50,707 nt of DNA from Pseudomonadota bacterium (GTDB taxonomy: Bacteria; Desulfobacterota; Desulfovibrionia; Desulfovibrionales; Desulfovibrionaceae). A model generated the notes under the pieces. The model was not told the DNA's origin, did not search any database, and saw only the letters and a program-made list of their open reading frames with translations. The stretch covers positions 1 through 50,707 of the forward strand of contig JAHIUW010000010.1 in NCBI GenBank assembly GCA_018816865.1. Reading direction: 5' to 3'. This document shows, one piece after another, positions 38,697 to 46,547 of this stretch. The translations under genes and the position numbers were made by a program. Within the stretch, counting starts at the first letter, position 1, and every line of letters begins with the position of its first letter.

Positions 38697-40385
38697 CTAG
38701 GTCCTTGCGCGGCAGACGATGCCGGGCCGGATCTGGCATTTGACCCGGATGTTGCGGCCGACCAAGCCGTGATCGCCCACCATGTTGAAGGAGCCTGATT
38801 CGGAAATCTCCGGCCCCACTCCGGGGTCCCCGCCCCCCATGCTGGACAGATAGTCCCGCAGCGCCCGTTCGGCGTCCTGCTCAGCCTGTTCCAGGGTGTA
38901 GCTGGACGGGATGTCGCTGGCGATGCCCAGGCCAGGGATGAACATCCGTTTCTTCTGGGTGTCCGCAAACAGTTCCACATCCATGGTGGTCCGCGTCAGG
39001 GCCGCGCCGATGGCGTTGGCCACGGCATAGTGCGCGGGCAGGGTCACGGGCAAGCCCAGGACCTCTTCCAACTGCGGGGCCATGGCCTGTGCCGGTCCGC
39101 CCATCAGGGAGTAGCGCTTGGGCTGCACGGTCTTGCCCTTGAGCAGTTCCACGATGGTGTACACGGGCCTGGCATTCAATTCGTCCACCAGGTCGTTGGC
39201 CGCGGCCACGATCTTGTCGCGGGCGTTGTCCACGGCGCGGCGGGCCAGGACCTCGGGGGCCATGTCCCACAGTTCCGCCAGGGTTTCCAGACCCTGGCGC
39301 GAGGCTTCCACGTCGCCGAAGTGGGACAGGCCAAGAAAGTTCAGGGCGTCGGTCAGGGCGGGTGAACACAGGCGTTCCTTGCGCTGGGCGTCACCGCAGT
39401 TGGCCAGAGCCGGGCCCTTGCGATCCGGACCCACGGTCACCTGGCCCTGGGAATTGACGCGGATCACCGAGTCGCCGCCCACGCCGATGGACCGGATTTT
39501 GAGCGCCTTGACCAGCGTGGGGTACGAGCCCACGGTCATGCCCTGGTCCTCGATCACGGGGGAGCCGTCGGCGAACACGGCGATGTCCGTGGTGGTGCCG
39601 CCGATGTCCAGCAGCACGCTGTCGTCGCGCGGGTCGCACAGGGCGATCATGCCCATCACGCTGGCCGCCGGACCCGAGAGGATGGACTCCACCGGGCGGC
39701 GGCGCGACACGGCCAGGGGCAGGGTCCCGCCATCGGCCTTGAGGATGTTCACGTCGGCTTTCAGGCCACGCCCCGCAAGGCTTTCCTGCATGGCCCAGGC
39801 AAAGTCGTTGTAGGTCCGCCAGACCGCGCTGTTGAAATAGGCCGTGGCCACCCGGCGCGGGAAATTGAGCACCCCGGACAGGCCGTGGCCCATGGTCACG
39901 AAGTCCGCGGAGTGGCCCACACAACCGGCCATGGCCCGCTCGTGGTCCGGGTTGCGGGTGGAGAATTTGCCCACCGTGGCGAAGACCTTGACCCCTGCCT
40001 GGAGCATGGCGTTGGCCACTTCTTCCAGTTCGGCTTCGTCCGGGCAGATGACCTCGGTACCGCGATGGTCCACGGCCCCGGTCACCACGTGGTAGTGCCC
40101 GCCCACACGGTAGTTTTCGGGATCGATGCCCGGTCCGCTGGAGACCAGCACGCCCACGTCTTCGATCTTGCCCTCCACGATGGCGTTGGTGGACAGGGTG
40201 GTGGAGAGGTTCACCGAGCGCACCAGGGCGGGGTCCACCGTGCTCAGCACGGCGTCCAGGGCCCCCTGGATGGAGGTCAGCAGATGATCGTGGTCCGTGG
40301 GGACCTTGGCTTCGGCCACCACCCGGCCATCGTCCAGGATGACGGCGTCGGTGTGGGTGCCTCCGACATCGATTCCAAGCAGCAT
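38697..40385 (-). CDS. Hydantoinase/oxoprolinase family protein (HyuA-like)
   Basis: A 562-residue protein with the actin/hexokinase-type ATPase fold: LLGIDVGGTHTDAVI at the N-terminus, LLDIGGTTTDIAVF at mid-length, and GGPAQAMAPQL near the C-terminus. HyuA/OplahA proteins use ATP to open hydantoin or 5-oxoproline rings, usually with a HyuB partner. No hyuB is present here, so it is an orphan subunit, and the real substrate may be different (some relatives act on methylhydantoin or N-methyl amino acids). AAGGA about six bases upstream supports the start. It lies downstream of composite repeat copy 5 and converges with the hybrid kinase. Confidence 0.88.
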   Translation of the reverse strand: MLLGIDVGGTHTDAVILDDGRVVAEAKVPTDHDHLLTSIQGALDAVLSTVDPALVRSVNLSTTLSTNAIVEGKIEDVGVLVSSGPGIDPENYRVGGHYHVVTGAVDHRGTEVICPDEAELEEVANAMLQAGVKVFATVGKFSTRNPDHERAMAGCVGHSADFVTMGHGLSGVLNFPRRVATAYFNSAVWRTYNDFAWAMQESLAGRGLKADVNILKADGGTLPLAVSRRRPVESILSGPAASVMGMIALCDPRDDSVLLDIGGTTTDIAVFADGSPVIEDQGMTVGSYPTLVKALKIRSIGVGGDSVIRVNSQGQVTVGPDRKGPALANCGDAQRKERLCSPALTDALNFLGLSHFGDVEASRQGLETLAELWDMAPEVLARRAVDNARDKIVAAANDLVDELNARPVYTIVELLKGKTVQPKRYSLMGGPAQAMAPQLEEVLGLPVTLPAHYAVANAIGAALTRTTMDVELFADTQKKRMFIPGLGIASDIPSSYTLEQAEQDAERALRDYLSSMGGGDPGVGPEISESGSFNMVGDHGLVGRNIRVKCQIRPGIVCRART

Positions 40386-40497
40386 AGGGGTTCCTTCTTG
40401 TGGGCAAGAGTCGTTTTCGGGTTGCCAAGCTCTATCAGGATTCCTGGCGGGACGGAAGAATTTCAGGTGAACGGCGCTCCCGGGTCGGTGGGTGTCG

Positions 40498-40620
40498 CAA
40501 AGCGATGAAAATGCATCGCTGGCGGCGTTTCTTCACAACAAATAAATCCTGGCCTATGTCTTGATAGGCGTCGGCCTTGTTTGTTCTTTGCGCCTTACCA
40601 GCGCTGATTTTAACGCTTTG
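40498..40620. repeat. Long inverted repeat (gene-end family)
   Basis: Arms CAAAGCGATGAAAATGC..CGCTGGCGGCG and CGCCTTACCAGCGCTGATTTTAACGCTTTG. The right end AACGCTTTG is followed directly by the composite repeat, as it is at 11026. It lies upstream of hyuA. Confidence 0.8.
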
Positions 40621-40815
40621 CTCGCCTTCGGCTGGATCGAAGATTGAGGCCACCTGCGCGAATGGCGTTAGAGGTGTTGAGTTTCGGTGTCCGCCTTCGG
40701 CGGGACCAGAGGAGGTGTGGGGGGACGGTCGCTCTGCTCCCTTTCCCCCCGGAACCTCCTCTGGACTCCACCCTCCCCCCTGGCAGTCAAGTCAAAACGG
40801 TTATCAGACTATGTG
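40621..40815 (+). repeat. Composite structured repeat, copy 5 (module A only)
   Basis: Module A arms at 40706-40716 and 40754-40764, with the flank GCCTTCGGCTGG and the TATCAGACT box. Module B is not recognisable. The genes on both sides are on the minus strand, so this is the only copy in the opposite orientation to its neighbours. Confidence 0.8.
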
Positions 40816-40917
40816 AGGCAATGGCTTTGCCCGGTCTTGAGCAAGGCGCGGGCCTGCTCAACCGGGGGCAGTACCGTTTGCCCTTCTCCTTGTTTTTTCG
40901 TCTCTCTCACCCAAATA

Positions 40918-40946
40918 AGGGACCCAGGATTTTCTCCTGAGTCCCT
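40918..40946 (-). terminator. Hairpin after the autotransporter gene
   Basis: AGGGACCCAGGA pairs with TCCTGAGTCCCT with one mismatch and a TTTTC loop. On the minus strand it is followed by TTATTT, a weak T-tract. It ends 45 nt beyond the autotransporter stop. Confidence 0.55.
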
Positions 40947-40990
40947 GGAATGTTCGGTGCTGGAGTCGGGAAGAGTTCTCCCCCCTAATT

Positions 40991-43315
40991 TTAGAACTTC
41001 ATGCGCAGGGTCCCGAAGAGGGAGTGGCTTTTGGTGTCCTCGCCGTATTCACCGGCATAGCCGAGGGTGAGAGAGGCGTCATTCCTGGCGAGTGTCACGC
41101 CGAGTTCGCTGCTGACCCGGCTGGAATCGGTCGCCGTGGTCACCTGCGCCGAGGTCGATGCGGCATCAAGGTGCTGGTCCACGGTGATGTCCGTATCACC
41201 CAGCGAGTGGACAAACCCTGCACCCACATAGGGGCTGATGAGCGCGCCCTGGCAGGAGAACTTTCGCTCGATGCGCAGACCGAGGCTGGCCTCGGCAAAG
41301 ATCTTGTCCAGATCGTCGTAGGACACCGCGTTGGCGGCTCCGCTCTCGCCGAAGCCCTCGCGATGCAGGGAAATGAGATTCAGCCCGGCTCGGGGAGCCA
41401 CGGTCCAAAACTCGGCGGGGTGCCAGTTGTACACGGCCAGCAGTTGGTTGGCGGTCAGCCACGATTCGTAGTCCGCTTTGGCGGTCTGGCCAAGGCCCGC
41501 GTTGCGCACGTATTCGTGGTCCGCGCAGGTCAGGCTCAGGGTGTTCGCAAAGGACCAGTCTCCGTACCTGTAGCCCGCGTACAGGCCCATGGTGTAGAAG
41601 GTCTGGTCTTCAGTGTCGTTTTTCACGAAATCCGAGCCCGTGAAATCGATGTCCGCAGCGCCGCCGCCGACCATGACGCCGAGCACCCAGTTCCCGAACT
41701 GGCGGTCGATGCCCGCTTCCAGCCCGACCATGTTGGATTCATACCCTTCGCCGCCGCTGTCGCTGCCGTCGCGGGTGGACGAGTTGTGCACCGGCTGCAG
41801 GTACACGCCCCAGACGGGTTGCTGCTCGCGCGGGGCAAGCAGGCCCTCCAACGAGCCGTTGGCTGCCACCATTATTGTCTTGCTGTCCACGCTTTCCTGA
41901 ACGTTCGAGCCGCCCGCCAGCAGGGACAGGCTGCGCGCCTGGGACACACCTGCAAAGGCCTGGGCCGATGCCAGCGAGGCCACGGCGCCCAGCGACGCCC
42001 CGTCGTCCTGTGGGCTGAAGCTGGCCGTGGCGTAGCTGGTGCCTCCGCTATACGAGGATTGCACGGTGAAATTGGGGTTGTACGAGGTCAGAGCCATCGC
42101 GCTGGCGCTGCTGACAATGGCCGAGCTCGTGTTCAGACCCGCGGCCGCGACGTCCACGGCGATGCCGCCGCTCACGGACGATGCGCCCGAAACATCCAGT
42201 GGGGCCGTGGCTTGGCCCTGGGCCTGCACCACAAGGGTACCGCCGGACACGGCAAGGGCGTTGGTCACGGTCAGCGAAGCGCCCGAGGAGAGATACAGCA
42301 CCCCGCCACTGACCACCGCGTCGGCCACATTCAGCGTACCGCCCGAGGAAAGGTTCATCGTGCCGTTGTTGACGATCAGGTCGGTCACGATCGCGTTGGT
42401 GCCGGAATTCAGGGTCCAGGTTCCGGAGCCGCTTTTTTCGACGATGGCCCATCCGGCAACCCCTGGGAAAGCGAAGCCCTGGGTGAGATTGAAGTCCATG
42501 TCCGTTGCGGCCGTGACATAGAGGTTGCTGGCGGTGCCGGAGTTGTCGGAATAGACGTCGCCGGAAAGGATTTTTGTAGCCGAGCCCAGGTACACGGTGC
42601 CGCCACTTAAGGTGTGAATGGCACGGGCTGTTCCGGACGTGCTTGTGGCACAGATGGTGCCATAGTTGTAAAGAGTGTTCCCACCGATTTTTATCCCATA
42701 GGCGGAACCGGAAGAGCTTGAGGCGGATATGGTACCCGTGTTGGTGACGGTGCCTGAGGCAAATACCCCATAGGCGTCTCCGGATATGCTTGAAGCGGAA
42801 ATGGTACCGGAGTTTGAGAGAGACACGGGCTGCACAGAGGGATTGGTGGTGGTGATGTCGACCCCTGTGACACCCCCGGATATGCTTGAGGCGGATATGG
42901 CGCCCGTGTTGGTCACCGATCCTACGATCAAATAGATCCCCTTGCTATTTTTGGCGATGCTTGAGGCCGAGATGGTTCCGCTGTTGATAATGGTCGAAGT
43001 TGTACCCTGCACTCCGGAGGCCCACTTGAACTGGTCAAAGGGGTCCGTTGGGTCAAGGACTGTGTCTTTGTTTGTGGCTGTAATGGCGCCCTCGTTGGTC
43101 AGGGTGCTCGCGCTAACGCTAACGCCGATAATCGTTTCATCGGTACCTTCCGAGGAAATGGTTTGCCCTGCCTCGACGGTATGTTCAACATTATTCAGGC
43201 TCAGCCCGGCTCCCGCCCGAGCCGGAGAGAATGCCGACATGGCCAGCAGCATGAACAGCGCGAGCGAGAGTGTGCGGATGGAACGGGACGCGAAAAGGCG
43301 ATGGATCAACAACAC
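40991..43315 (-). CDS. Autotransporter (type Va) with Ser/Thr repeat passenger
   Basis: A 774-residue autotransporter. A long basic signal peptide (MLLIHRLFASRSIRTLSLALF.., cleavage after ARAG) is followed by a passenger with at least four imperfect repeats of NSGTISASSISG / VTNTGTISASSSSG (about 110-235), then mixed beta strands, and a C-terminal beta-barrel domain (about 500-774: WGVYLQPVHN, YAGYRYGDWSF, GLRIERKFS, LFGTLRMKF). The last residue is Phe, as usual for barrel insertion. The start is GTG at 43315-43313 with AAGGAG six bases upstream. The passenger's low complexity suggests adhesion. It is expressed away from the cooA leader region. Confidence 0.92.
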   Translation of the reverse strand: MLLIHRLFASRSIRTLSLALFMLLAMSAFSPARAGAGLSLNNVEHTVEAGQTISSEGTDETIIGVSVSASTLTNEGAITATNKDTVLDPTDPFDQFKWASGVQGTTSTIINSGTISASSIAKNSKGIYLIVGSVTNTGAISASSISGGVTGVDITTTNPSVQPVSLSNSGTISASSISGDAYGVFASGTVTNTGTISASSSSGSAYGIKIGGNTLYNYGTICATSTSGTARAIHTLSGGTVYLGSATKILSGDVYSDNSGTASNLYVTAATDMDFNLTQGFAFPGVAGWAIVEKSGSGTWTLNSGTNAIVTDLIVNNGTMNLSSGGTLNVADAVVSGGVLYLSSGASLTVTNALAVSGGTLVVQAQGQATAPLDVSGASSVSGGIAVDVAAAGLNTSSAIVSSASAMALTSYNPNFTVQSSYSGGTSYATASFSPQDDGASLGAVASLASAQAFAGVSQARSLSLLAGGSNVQESVDSKTIMVAANGSLEGLLAPREQQPVWGVYLQPVHNSSTRDGSDSGGEGYESNMVGLEAGIDRQFGNWVLGVMVGGGAADIDFTGSDFVKNDTEDQTFYTMGLYAGYRYGDWSFANTLSLTCADHEYVRNAGLGQTAKADYESWLTANQLLAVYNWHPAEFWTVAPRAGLNLISLHREGFGESGAANAVSYDDLDKIFAEASLGLRIERKFSCQGALISPYVGAGFVHSLGDTDITVDQHLDAASTSAQVTTATDSSRVSSELGVTLARNDASLTLGYAGEYGEDTKSHSLFGTLRMKF

Positions 43316-43773
43316 GGGAATCTCCTTGTATGATCACCCGTACCGATACAGCCCATTGGTACGGACGAATTTTTAGCTTCCCCGAAAAAGCGACCAGCTC
43401 CAACGGGTTGTTTTTTCGAGCGATGTACTGGTAAAGGCAAAAGATACCCGTCTGTACGCGATTCGTTTTTCGCGAGCACTATCACCATGGGTGATAGTGC
43501 GTATGAAAAATGCATTATCTAAGTAAGTTAACTGATGAAATTAATAACTTGCAGGCCCGCGAGCCTCGATCCCCTGGCGAAAACACGCCGCCACGCACAG
43601 CGTGATCCATGAAGCGGTCTGAGGGGGATGGGGCCAGCCCAACACCGCCCCGGATGCCGGGGAGTGGGGCGGGCCAGGGGGTGGCCGATACAGGCTTGTG
43701 AAACCCCGCGCCCAAGGGGCCGGGGGCTTTCGCTCCTCCCCCACTGCGTGTATGGGAGAAGGAGGAGACCAGC
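43316..43773. other. Divergent region between autotransporter and cooA, with GC-rich leader
   Basis: 458 nt between divergent genes. Near the autotransporter it has an imperfect stem CCGTACC/GGTACGG (43338-43364). From about 43540 to 43750 it is extremely GC-rich with GGGGGCTTTCGCTCCTCCCCC and other stems, suggesting a structured cooA leader. I compared it with cobalamin and molybdenum-cofactor motifs and saw no fit. No CooA box was found here. Confidence 0.4.
43476..43500. promoter_or_regulatory. Perfect palindrome, candidate operator
   Basis: GCACTATCACC and GGTGATAGTGC form an 11-bp perfect inverted repeat around ATG. It lies 161 nt upstream of the autotransporter start and 274 nt upstream of cooA. 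The shape is that of a dimeric repressor site. No matching regulator is identified; it does not fit the CooA box. Confidence 0.55.
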
Positions 43774-44442
43774 ATGGGTATGAAATTCCTTGAGGAAAAT
43801 CTCCTCCATTATCTCCGGCGTCCCGAATTCGCGGAATTGCGCACGGCCTTTCACACCCGGACCTTTGCCAAGGGCAGTCTGATCTATAGCCCGGATGAAA
43901 AGGACAACCTGGTGTTCATCGTCTCCTCCGGGCGGGTGCGCGTCTATCTGGCCTATGGCGACAAGGAATTCACCCTGGGTATCCTGGGCACGGGCGATAT
44001 CTACAGCTCGCACACCGAGACCTTTGTCCAGGCCCTGGACGACGTCGAACTGCAGGTCATCGACGTCAAGGCCTTTCGGCGGCGCATGGTGGGCGACCCC
44101 GAGGTCACCAAGGCCATGGTGCGCGTACTGGGCAACATCTTGAAGGCCTCTTTCGCCATCATCGACGGCCTGGTGTTCAAGGACGCCAACTGCCGGCTCA
44201 TCGCCTTGCTGGTCACCGAGGCCCGCCGCCATGGGATCAGCGAACCGGACGGCGTGCGCGTGGACATCGACCTGCCCGTGGAGCAGGTGGCCCGCCTGTT
44301 GGGCGCCACGCGCCAGACCGTTTCCACCCTGCTGAACGAACTCGTACGTGCCGGGCTGATCCGCAAGGTCGCCCGGGGCCAGTATCTGATTCCCGACGTC
44401 GAGGCCCTGGATGCCTCGGCCGATGGCCTTTCCTGCCGCTGA
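43774..44442 (+). CDS. cooA: CooA-like CO-sensing Crp/Fnr regulator
   Basis: A 222-residue Crp/Fnr-family protein. The effector domain (1-130) carries GDIYSSHTETF at 75-85; the heme-ligand histidine of CooA corresponds to His80, but the preceding redox-switch cysteine (Cys75 in Rhodospirillum CooA) is Ser78 here. The C-terminal winged helix VEQVARLLGATRQTVSTLLNELV matches CooA. CO binding to heme should switch it on for cooS. The N-terminus is MGM, so the usual Pro2 ligand is absent, and another N-terminal ligand must serve. GGAGG nine bases upstream supports the start. It directly precedes the CooA box and cooS. Confidence 0.88.
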   Translation: MGMKFLEENLLHYLRRPEFAELRTAFHTRTFAKGSLIYSPDEKDNLVFIVSSGRVRVYLAYGDKEFTLGILGTGDIYSSHTETFVQALDDVELQVIDVKAFRRRMVGDPEVTKAMVRVLGNILKASFAIIDGLVFKDANCRLIALLVTEARRHGISEPDGVRVDIDLPVEQVARLLGATRQTVSTLLNELVRAGLIRKVARGQYLIPDVEALDASADGLSCR

Positions 44443-44481
44443 AGCCTCCCCTCTCCTTTATCATTGCTTGATGTCTTGATT

Positions 44482-44497
44482 TGTCGGCTGGCCGACA
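44482..44497. promoter_or_regulatory. CooA-binding palindrome in front of cooS
   Basis: TGTCG-N6-CGACA, in fact a perfect TGTCGGC/GCCGACA inverted repeat, equal to the known CooA consensus. Its centre is about 116 nt before the cooS start codon, and a GATATG -10-like element lies at 44518-44523, which places the site near -41, as in CooA class II promoters. Confidence 0.85.
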
Positions 44498-44605
44498 GTC
44501 ACGGCTGTCCGGTTGGGGATATGCAGGGGGCAGACAGAAAAGCCTCGCTGGCGGATCGTCCGCTGCCGGGGAGGGAGTATTGACCTTCAGCAGGAGGCCG
44601 TGACC

Positions 44606-46495
44606 ATGGCGAAGGAACAAAAAACACCGCAAGAGCTTTCCATCTGGGAAGACGCGCAGAAAATGATCGAAAAGGCCCGCCGGGACGGGGTCGAGACCGT
44701 CTGGGACCGTTACGAGAAGCAGAGCCCGCATTGCTCATTCTGTGAGCTGGGCCTGACCTGCAAGAACTGCAACATGGGCCCCTGCCGCATCAGCCCCAAG
44801 GCAGACAGCGAGAAGAAGCGCGGCGTATGCGGCGCCGACGCCCACGTCATCGTGGCCCGCAACTTCGGGCGTTTCCTGGCCGGTGGAGCCGCCGCGCATT
44901 CGGACCATGGCCGCGACCTGATCGAGGTCCTGGAAACGATCACCGAGGGCAATGCCCCAGGTTACAAGATCAGCGACGAGGCCAAGCTCAGGCGCATCTC
45001 CGCCGAGTTGGGCATCAAGGTCGATGGGCGTGACGCCATGGACGTGGCCCGGGACCTGGTGGAGGTCTGCTACGCCGACTTCGGCAGCCGCAAGAAAGAG
45101 GTGGGCTTCACCTGCCGCGTGCCGGAAAAGCGCAAGGATATCTGGCGCAAGCTGGGCATCATGCCCCGCGGTGTGGACCGCGAGATCGTGGAAATGATGC
45201 ACCGCACGCACATGGGCGTGGACAACGACGCCCCCAATACCCTGCTCCATGCGGCCCGGACCTCTCTGGGTGACGGCTGGGGCGGGTCCATGATCGGCAC
45301 CGAATTGTCGGACATCATCTTCGGCACCCCCACGCCCTCGGCCTCCAAGGCCAACCTGGGCGTCTTGAAGGCCGATCAGGTCAATCTTCTGGTGCACGGC
45401 CATAATCCCGTGGTCTCCGAGATGGTCCTGGCCGCCGCGCGTGAGCCCGCAATGCTGGCCAAGGCCAAGGCCAAGGGCGCGGCAGGCATCAATATCGCGG
45501 GGCTGTGCTGCACCGGCAACGAACTGCTGATGCGCCAGGGCATCCCCATGGCGGGCAATCACCTGATGACCGAGCTGGCCATCGTCACCGGGGCCGTGGA
45601 CGCCATGGTGGTCGACTACCAGTGCATCATGCCCAGCCTGGTGCAGGTCGCGGCCTGTTACCACACCGCGTTCATCACCACCGCAGACAAGGCCAAGTTC
45701 ACCGGGGCCACCCATGTCAGCTTCCATCCGCACAACGCCATGCAGCAGGCCAGGGTCGTCGTGGACCTGGCCATTGAGGCCTACGGGCGTCGCGATCAAG
45801 GTCGGGTGGACATCCCCTGTGAGCCCGTGGACATCACCACCGGCTTCTCCGTCGAGGCCCTGCTCTCCGCCCTGGGCGGGACCCTGGACCCGGTGCTGGA
45901 TGCCGTGAAGGCCGGCAGTATCCGCGGCTTCTGCGCCATCGTGGGTTGCAACAACCCGCGCGTTAAGCACGACTCCGGCAACGTTGGTCTGGCCAAGGCC
46001 CTGATCAAGAAGGACATCCTGGTCCTGGTCACGGGCTGTGTGACCACGGCGGCGGGCAAGGCCGGTCTGCTGATGCCCGCGGGCGCGTCCATGGCCGGTC
46101 CCGGCCTGCAGGCGGTCTGCGGCGCGCTGGGCATCCCGCCGGTGCTGCACATGGGCTCCTGCGTGGACAACTCGCGTATCCTCCAGCTGTGTGCGGCCAT
46201 CGCCAACGCCCTGGGTGTGGACATCTCCGACCTGCCGGTCTGGGGCGCGTCCCCGGAATGGTATTCCGAGAAGGCCGTGGCCATCGGCATGTACTGTGTG
46301 GCCTCGGGCATCCCGGTGCAGCTCGGCACCCCGCCGCACATCACCGGCTCCGATGTGGTCACCAATCTGGCCCTGTCCGGGCTGAATGATCTGGTGGGTG
46401 CCGCCTTTATGGTGGAGTCCGACCCGCAGAAGGCCGCGGACATCATGGATGAGCGCATCAAGGCCAAGCGCAAGGCCCTTGGCTTGTCCGAGTAA
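44606..46495 (+). CDS. cooS: Carbon monoxide dehydrogenase catalytic subunit (CooS)
   Basis: A 629-residue Ni-Fe CO dehydrogenase (CO + H2O to CO2 + 2H+ + 2e-). The N-terminal cysteines form the D-cluster pair Cys43/Cys46 (HCSFCELG) and the B-cluster Cys52, Cys55, Cys60 and Cys75. The active-site C-cluster ligands are His266 (HGHNP), Cys302 (GLCCTGNE, with Cys301), Cys340 (DYQCIMPS), Cys448 (GCNNPR), Cys478 (VTGCVTTAAGK) and Cys519 (HMGSCVDNSR). The CxxC D-cluster is the type found in Desulfovibrio vulgaris, where it holds 2Fe-2S. The ATG at 44606 follows AGGAGG; the upstream frame is not protein-like. No hydrogenase or ferredoxin gene follows. Confidence 0.98.
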   Translation: MAKEQKTPQELSIWEDAQKMIEKARRDGVETVWDRYEKQSPHCSFCELGLTCKNCNMGPCRISPKADSEKKRGVCGADAHVIVARNFGRFLAGGAAAHSDHGRDLIEVLETITEGNAPGYKISDEAKLRRISAELGIKVDGRDAMDVARDLVEVCYADFGSRKKEVGFTCRVPEKRKDIWRKLGIMPRGVDREIVEMMHRTHMGVDNDAPNTLLHAARTSLGDGWGGSMIGTELSDIIFGTPTPSASKANLGVLKADQVNLLVHGHNPVVSEMVLAAAREPAMLAKAKAKGAAGINIAGLCCTGNELLMRQGIPMAGNHLMTELAIVTGAVDAMVVDYQCIMPSLVQVAACYHTAFITTADKAKFTGATHVSFHPHNAMQQARVVVDLAIEAYGRRDQGRVDIPCEPVDITTGFSVEALLSALGGTLDPVLDAVKAGSIRGFCAIVGCNNPRVKHDSGNVGLAKALIKKDILVLVTGCVTTAAGKAGLLMPAGASMAGPGLQAVCGALGIPPVLHMGSCVDNSRILQLCAAIANALGVDISDLPVWGASPEWYSEKAVAIGMYCVASGIPVQLGTPPHITGSDVVTNLALSGLNDLVGAAFMVESDPQKAADIMDERIKAKRKALGLSE

Positions 46496-46506
46496 AGCGA
46501 ACCCCC

Positions 46507-46533
46507 GGGCCGGGGGCGACCCCCGGCCCTTTT
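46507..46533 (+). terminator. Intra-operon hairpin between cooS and cooC
   Basis: GGGCCGGGGG (46507-46516) pairs with CCCCCGGCCC (46520-46529) around CGA and is followed by TTTTC. It starts 12 nt after the cooS stop and ends 15 nt before the cooC start. It should reduce cooC relative to cooS, as expected for an accessory protein, and may stabilise the cooS message. Confidence 0.7.
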
Positions 46534-46547
46534 CTCAGGAGAAGCGT

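Noticed and set aside
43540-43773. Cobalamin or molybdenum-cofactor riboswitch in the cooA leader
   Set aside because: GC-rich stems are present, but the conserved cores of both classes are missing.
44513-44605. Upstream extension of CooS
   Set aside because: The extra 31 residues overlap the promoter region, and the ATG at 44606 has a strong AGGAGG.
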